A stretch of 64,000 nucleotides of DNA from Erinaceus europaeus. Taxonomy: Eukaryota; Chordata; Mammalia; Eulipotyphla; Erinaceidae. Numbering within the stretch: position 1 is the stretch's first letter; every line of letters starts with the position of its first letter. The notes below the pieces were generated by a model that made no database searches, was not told where the DNA came from, and saw only the letters and a list, made by a program, of their open reading frames with translations. The stretch is from assembly GCF_950295315.1 (NCBI RefSeq), contig NC_080164.1, forward strand, positions 15,244,427 to 15,308,426, in the 5' to 3' direction. Below are positions 57,831 through 64,000 of the stretch, piece after piece. A program made the translations under genes and the position numbers.

Positions 57831-58960
57831 GCTGGCGGGTGGGGTGTCCTCTGCCGCTGCGGGCGGTGGTCGAGCAGGGGCCCCGTGGACTGGACGGTGG
57901 AAGGTTCTGGAAGGCGATGCCGCCTTAGCGGGGCGACACCTTGGGGAGGCTTGCGGACCAGGGCCGGTGGCCGCGGGACACGGGGCGGGCGGAGCTCTGC
58001 AACTTCAAGAGGGCAGGCTCGGTGGCGGCACTTGCGCACCCCGCAGCACCCCGCAAGAGCCGAGCAGGCCTGCTGCAGCCGCCCCCGCTGCCTCGCTCAC
58101 GCGCGCACACACGCGCCCAGGTCGTGTCCACGCCAGGCTGCTCAGCTCCCCGCCACCCTGCACCCGGCACCCCCGCACCCCATCCCTGGCCCTCCCCGCC
58201 TTCCCCGGGGAACCCGCGCCCCCTACCCCGAGACTGAGGGCCAGAAGGTGCGGGCCGGGGGCTTCCTGACCCTCCCTGGGGTCGGCCGTCCCCCCACCCC
58301 CCGCGCGCGGTACCTGTGCCGGACCTGCAGCCGCGGGGAGCAGGGCGGGCCGGGCAGGCTCAGCTCCCCCGCGTGCGGCCCGCCCGCGCCATGCCCCCAC
58401 CCGCCGCCGGGGCGCGACCCCCGCGTCAGGCCCGCGCTGGGCCGGGAGAGGCGCGGGCAGCGCGGGCGGGCGCGGCGGCGGAGTCGGGGCGCCCCCCCGG
58501 GGCTCGGAGGCTCCGGGCGCTGCCGGCGCGGCGAGGGGCGCACGCGGGGCCGGGGCGGGAGTGCGGGCGCGGGCCGGGGCCGGGGGAGCCCGCGAGCATC
58601 CTCTGCGCCGCTGCCGGGGCCGGGATGCCAGTCGGGTGCGGCGCGGGGCTTACTGGGGCCCTGGGCCCGGAGGCGGCGCCCGCGCTCCCGCCCGCCCGCA
58701 GCCCCGCCCTCGGAGAGCTGCCCGGAGACGGGGGCGGGGGGGGGAAGACGCCCCTCCCCACCGCAGGCCCCGCTGGGGGACCAGAGCCCGGGGCGGGGCC
58801 TCCGGCAGGTGTGGCGAGCGGGGGTGGGAGCACCCCTGGGCCCCCTTCTGCGCTTTGGCTTCCTTCCGGCCCCCGGGCCCCAGGCTGAGGTTTGGGGGCC
58901 GCCCTCGGTGTCCCCGCCCACCCCGGGTCCCAGGAAGGGCCCACAGCTAAGCCGGGTTCT
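57200..58960. promoter_or_regulatory. ADCY3: CpG island promoter of ADCY3
   Basis: CpG-dense, very GC-rich stretch covering exon 1 and about 1.1 kb upstream, unlike the CpG-poor flanks. GC boxes are seen at 58701-58710 (minus orientation), 58731-58740 and 58791-58800. No TATA box is evident. It ends in a C run near 58985. The layout fits a broad Sp1-type promoter; the exact start site cannot be read from sequence. Confidence 0.8.
58314..58700 (-). other. ADCY3: Possible non-coding first exon of ADCY3 (5' end unknown)
   Basis: A good donor (GGCACAG followed by GTACCG) ends a possible exon at 58314 on the minus strand. A plausible acceptor (CCGCAG) lies 26 bases upstream of the ATG, giving leader bases 57831-57856. 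Spliced leaders are usual for this gene family, but an unspliced 5'UTR is equally compatible. The upstream limit given is arbitrary. Confidence 0.3.
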
Positions 58961-61900
58961 GGAAGGAAGCGGGTGGGAGTGGCCGCCTGAGACCCCCCCC
59001 CCCCCGACCCCGCCATCCTCCCCCAGCTCGGCCTCATGGACACGTGTTTCGATCCACAAAACACCCCCCCCAACCGTCCTGTACAACCTAGTATAAATCA
59101 CTCAACGACCGTCCTTGGCTTTACCAGACCGTCTTGCCAAGATGAGAACCACGGGCATAGAAGCCCTGGCAGAGGGGTCGCTGAGGTAGGTCAGTCTTTG
59201 GGGACCCGGTCCCCTGGGGAGAGCAGAAGAAATGGGTCAGAGAGGAGGGACTGCTCCAGGCCCAGAGGCCTCCTCCAGCACCTGAAAGTCCTTCCTGAGT
59301 CTTTTCCAGAACCTCAGACGTCAGCGTACGCCCCGAGGGAGCTGGGGTGCTGGGAGAGGCGGGCCAGCCGCCGGGGGTTGGCTCTGCAGGGCCTTGGGGG
59401 AAGGCGGGGAGTCAGACTCACACTCCAGGCTGCTTAGAATGAAACAATACTTCCCGACTGTTGTCATGTGTTAGGAGTCTGGCTGCTTGTTCTAAATTGT
59501 CACCTGGCCCATGTGGTGCCAACAGAAGGAGCGCTGCTTTGCGGGGATGGAGACCCACGTTTGAACACAGACTCCACCACAGTGAAGGAAGCATTGGTGC
59601 TGTGGTCTTTTTCTGTCTCTAAAATTTAAAGAAAAAAGGGCGGGGGGTCCTGGCACACCCAGTTGAGCGAACACATTACAGTGTGCAAGGGCCCACGTTC
59701 AAGCCTCTAGTCCCCACCTGCAGGGGGAAGCTTCATGAGCAGTGGAGCAGTGCTGCAGGCCCTCCTCTCTCCATCTCTCTCTCTCTCTTTCAATTTCTTT
59801 CTCTCTCTATCTTCCTCTTCCCTCTCAGTCTGTCTCTATCTATTTTATTTATTTAAATAAATAAAATTGCTTTTAAAGGAAATAGCTGATAAGTACTGTC
59901 GGCACCCGCTTTAGCATCCCAACACCCACACTGCCTGTCAGTGCTTCCCCCTTACCCCACACACATGCCAGGCCTGGGCCTTCTCCCTTGGGGCTCCCTG
60001 CCTGGCCAGGCCATGCCCAGCTCCCCACCCTCTGGGTCCCCTGATGGGTCTTCTGCTGCTCCCCAAGCCTCAGCCCATACTCCTGACTCAACCCTGAGGC
60101 AAGGCTCCTCACAGACAGCCCTGGTAGAAGGCCTGGTCTCTAGCCCACCTCCCTGCCCTGCTGCACCCCTCCTCTCTCTGCCGGGGGCAACTATCCAGTG
60201 CACAGTGGACATTTGGACAATCCTGGCATGGGTAGGCCATAGGAGCCCACCAGCCCCTCCCCTCTAGGTCTCTCCACAGGGAACAGCCAGAGTGACCTGA
60301 AAACAGAGCCTTTGGGGAATGAGAGGCAGGTAGCAGATTAGCTTCCAAGATTAGCCTTTCAGGTGGCTGGAGCCTGACAAAGGCTTTCAGTGGGCAGAAG
60401 GCACTCTGGCCCTTGCTCTGCTCCCTGACCACTGTCTCAGGGCCAGGCCCTTCACTATGGGCTGGGGCCCTCAGAACATTCCAGAACACGAGGACTGGGA
60501 AAGAGATTGGGGGAAATGCACCCAGCAGGGGGCAGAGACAAGGCCACCTGTTTCTCTGAGTGCTGCTTCCCCTGGACCCAGGCACCCCCAGAACAGGACA
60601 GGGATAAAGGGACAAGTGTACTGGCTATCCCCCCGAGCCCCCGGGGGTCAGTGGGCCTCATGAGTCGATGAGAATGACCTGGACCAAGAACTTAAAGGTC
60701 CAAACCTGGGATGTGCCTTGGTCCCTCAGCCCCACATCTGTGACCGAGTCCAGACAGCTGACAGGCACCAGAATATTCTAGAATGCCAAGGCCCAGGAAG
60801 CCTCTCTGAGATGCACATGGCTGGCTCTGTAGGTGACCTGCCTGAGACAAGTGTCCTAAAGTGAAGACAGAGTCCCAGGCTGGGGCAGAAGCTTGTAGGG
60901 TGTCCACTTTTGGACTCTGCCCTTGGCCTCCGACACCTTTTGTTTGTGTGGTTTGAGTCTTTGTAGCGAGTGTGGAGAATGAACTGTCATTGGATAAACA
61001 AGCGTGGCTCAGCCCCTGGGGAACTGGTGGCGGCTCCTGGATCCAGCAAACAATAGATCAGAGCAAGCCTGGTGTCCTGGGGGGGAGGAGTAGAGAAGCT
61101 CCCCTGGGCTGGGCATCAGGGGAGCCTGTTGGGGACTGAGTTGAGAGAAGAGCCCCAGCTCAGCTCGCTGTGCAGGAAAGCTAGAGTACAGGGGCACGTG
61201 GAGGTGGTCACTGCTGGGGAGAGGGGTCTGGGCCTGCTGAGCAGATGTGCAGAACTTCCGACCGACCGGCAGGTGGAAGAAAGAACCTTCTGTCATAGGT
61301 TAAGGGCCTCCTCAGCTTGAGGCGTTCACTCCCAGCAACTTCTGTGGGGCGAGGGATGGAGGCACCTGGTGCAGAAGGGCCAGGGGCTCAGGTGGTCCCG
61401 AGGGATGTGGCACAGGGCCCTGTGTGTCCCCTATAAGCCCAGACCCCTCATCGACTCCTGCTGGCTCAGAGGTTTGGCTCTCTGTCACCTGCAGGAATTG
61501 CCGGTGTTTGTCACCCATGAATCCAGCCCTGACTCAGCCTCAGTGTCCCTAGGATGTGGTGACACAGAACTGTCCCCTGCCCAGGAACTTCAGGAGGGAG
61601 AAGGTAGTGCAGGGGAGTCCAGGTGTCTGGCAAGTCTCCACAGAACAGGTCGAGTGGGAGTTGCTGTCCTCAAGGCTCTGACTACTGGGTTCCACTGCCA
61701 CCTGCCTGGGGCTGGGATTCCATGTCCCCAGGCCTCTCTTTTCATGTGTCTGGGACCCTCTCTGCTCCACCGCCTTAGCCTCCTGCCACTGCTTTGTCTC
61801 TCTGCCCTGTGACCCTCCTACCCATCTTCTATCTCCCCCCTCCCTCTCCCCCCTCTTTTAAAAAGAATTTATTTATTCATGAGAATGATAGGAGAGAGAG

Positions 61901-64000
61901 AAAGAGCCAGACATCACTCTGCTGCTACATGTGCTGCCAGGGATTGAACTTAAGACCTCATGCTTGAGAGTCCAGTGCTATATCCTTCTGGGTCTCTCTC
62001 TCCTCCCTCTCTCTCTCTCCCTCTCTCTCTCTCTCTGTCTCTCTCTCTCTCCTCTCTATCTGTCTCATTGCCACCAGGGTTATGGCTGGAGCTGTGAATC
62101 CACTACTCCCTGCAGCTATTTCTTTTCTTTTTTCTCTTTTTATTTTGTTTGATAGGACAGAAAGAAATTGAGAGAGGAGGGAGACAGAGAGAGGAGGGAG
62201 ACACACAGAGGGAGTTCCACACAGAGAGAGTACCTGTGGAACTTCTCCCTCTGCAGGTGGAGAGAGGGGGCTTGAACCTGGGTCCTTGCACCACTGCCCA
62301 GCCCCATCTGCCTCTTTTAAGGCTTCTGACTCTGTCACTCCTTGGGTCACTCTGTGTGTGTGCAAGTGAGTGCTTGTGAGAGTGCTGCATGTGCCTGTGT
62401 CAGTGTGAGCAGTGGTCATGAGTGTGTGGCTGGTTCGTGTCAGTACTGGGGAGACCCTACAAGTCACCCAGGACTGTCCATCCCTGAGAGTGAGGACCAC
62501 CTGGACCAAGCTTCTAGGAAAGCTCCCTTGGTCCAATCCACAGGCTGCCAGCATCAGTTGGGGGGGGTGGGGTGTGATGGCAGTGGCAGGGCAACTGGGT
62601 TGGTAGGACCCACTTCCTGGGTCTTCCCAGGCCTTCAAGCCCTGTGTAGTGTGCTGTCTCTTTGTTTTAGTGAATTGGATGTGACTCCACTGTCCCCCAT
62701 CTCACACGGAGGGGCAGGCTCAGAGGCACTACATTCCCAGTCCCGGCCAGGGCCACAGGAACTCCAGGCCCCCAGGTCAGCACTCACTGTCTCTTGTGTC
62801 ACAGAGACCCTATACCAGGCCTGCGGCTCCCTGGGCAGCATCTGACCTCTCTCTGCAGCAGCTTAGACAGGGAGGCCCAGGCAGAGCAGATGCCCACGGA
62901 GTGTGAAGCAACGCGATTGCTGAGTAACCCCCAGGCCTCCATGGAAATGTCCCGTTTCCCCGAGCGCTGGAACCCGGGCCCCTCCGGGAAGAGGCACCAT
63001 AGAAATTGGTGCTAACGAGCCTCTCCCCCGGCTGGCTGGGGCCACGAGGGAGCGGGAGAGGCTTCAGAACAACAAGATGTGGCCGAAAGCTGCAGGGCTG
63101 AGAGGATGCAGAGTCCCTGTGACCCCGTGAGAGGGAGAGTGAAGCTAAGACAGTTGATCCTAAGGGCTGGCCTGGAGGGTGGTGGGTGGCAGGTGGCAGA
63201 AGCCAAAGCGGCCCTCCAGCCTCACCCCAGCCTGGGGATCACCCCTGACCCCTGACTTTGCCCCCTACCCCCTGCACCCCAGTGTAAGGCAAGCACTCCA
63301 ATGGAAATCTGGCCTTGTCCCTTTCTCCTTTAAAAGCCCAACATGCTCGCTGTCCCTGAACCAGGGAGAGGACAGCCCACCTCCCCTCATGCTGGGAGAC
63401 ACAAGAAGAAAATACTGTAAAGTCCCCAGCAGGCCCCTTGCCTTTGGAGTTGTTCCTACAGAACGTGCACCGTGGAGACGTGGAGAACTGTAGTGGGTTG
63501 ATGGTGGTCTCCCTAAAATGCATCCAGATCTGACTCTCTGGACCCCATGATTGTGGCCTGGCCTTGGGAAAGGTCTTCATGACTGTAGTAGGTTGTCAGA
63601 CAAGTTGATGTGTTTTTCTGTTTGTCTGTGCAGAGATATGCCATGACTTTTCTGTCTTTCTTTCTTTCTTTCTTTTTTCTTTCTCTTTTTAAAAAGATTT
63701 TATTTATTGATGAGAGAGAAAGGAGGAGAGAAAGAAAGGAAGAGAGAGAGAACCATATATCACTCTGGTGCCTGTGCTGCCAGGGATAGAACTTGGGACG
63801 TCATGCTTGAGAGTCTGACACCTGATCCACTGAGCTACCTCCAGGACTGCTATCATGTTTTCCAGACAACACCGAAATTGCTGTGGATGTTGAGACCATC
63901 CCAGGCAACCTTGGCCCCCCTCTGTCAGATGCCAGGAGTCTTCAGGAAAGACACGCAGGAGAGAAGAGAGACCTAGAGGAGAAGGTGATGAGACAGGGCA
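58961..64000. other. 5' flank of ADCY3, no gene recognised
   Basis: Mostly unique sequence, plus ERI-type SINEs at about 59645-59875 (+), 61860-61995 (-), 62070-62305 (-) and 63695-63850 (-), CT-rich microsatellite near 62000-62060, and T/CTTT tracts at 63655-63690. In human the next gene upstream is DNAJC27; none of its exons is recognisable here. No open frame shows family resemblance. Confidence 0.6.
59645..59875 (+). mobile_element. ERI-type SINE, second subfamily, in the 5' flank
   Basis: CACACCCAGTTGAGCGAACA head, CACGTTCAAGCCTCTAGTCC B box, pyrimidine middle and TTTATTTAAATAAATAAAA end. Confidence 0.82.

Noticed and set aside
56673..57155. Continuation of the exon 1 reading frame into intron 1 (385-codon frame)
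   Set aside because: Similarity to ADCY3 stops exactly at a consensus donor after LLRE; the remainder is intron.
57177..59096. 639-codon plus-strand open frame across ADCY3 exon 1 and the CpG island
   Set aside because: Stops are rare because of extreme GC content. The frame is antisense to a proven exon and has no family resemblance or codon structure of its own.
58223..59101. 292-codon minus-strand open frame upstream of the ADCY3 ATG
   Set aside because: Proline/arginine/glycine-rich translation typical of CpG islands; not in frame with, or needed for, ADCY3.
58961..64000. Search for exons of the neighbouring gene DNAJC27 or others
   Set aside because: No J-domain or GTPase motif in any frame; nothing to support a gene call.

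Overview
The window is mammalian nuclear DNA and holds almost all of one gene, adenylyl cyclase type 3 (ADCY3), on the minus strand. Twenty consecutive coding exons can be placed with canonical GT-AG boundaries, from the ATG at 57830 down to 358. Together they encode 1083 codons. By comparison with the roughly 1,144-residue mammalian protein, only the last ~60 codons lie beyond the left edge. The host looks like a hedgehog (Erinaceidae). The window is packed with tRNA-derived SINEs of several related subfamilies, with Pol III A and B boxes, a common pyrimidine-rich middle and an (AATA)n tail, matching the ERI-type SINEs known from hedgehogs.

Layout, read leftwards along the gene. From 64000 to about 58960 is upstream flank with no recognised gene. 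From about 58960 to 57200 is a TATA-less CpG-island promoter with GC boxes and the first coding exon (57156-57830: N-terminus and five transmembrane helices). Intron 1 (20.5 kb) holds many SINEs, old LINE-1, L2 and MIR fragments, a 70-bp minisatellite, a 200-base assembly gap and a well-delimited solitary LTR close to exon 2. Exon 2 (36457-36608) carries two extra single bases that break the frame. Intron 2 (17.8 kb) is largely SINE clusters. Exons 3-7 (18672-15671) encode the first catalytic domain C1a. Exons 8-9 encode the cytoplasmic linker; intron 8 carries a 58-bp minisatellite. Exons 10-15 (9982-3199) encode the second six-helix bundle, and exons 16-20 (2979-358) most of the second catalytic domain C2a.

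Function (family knowledge): ADCY3 is the membrane cyclase of olfactory and primary cilia. It makes cAMP from ATP when Gs or Golf is active. The metal-binding aspartates of C1a, the purine-contacting residues of C2a and a CaMKII-type serine are all visible. Only exon 2 is damaged, it lies 1.15 kb from the assembly gap, and everything else is intact, so sequence error is the likeliest cause rather than a dead gene.

The window holds no prokaryotic, CRISPR or other novel protein system. The most interesting non-textbook items are the LTR (6-bp inverted ends, 5-bp target duplication, promoter facing exon 2), the 58-bp minisatellite open in three frames, nested SINE insertions with readable target-site duplications, and a minisatellite apparently seeded by a SINE.
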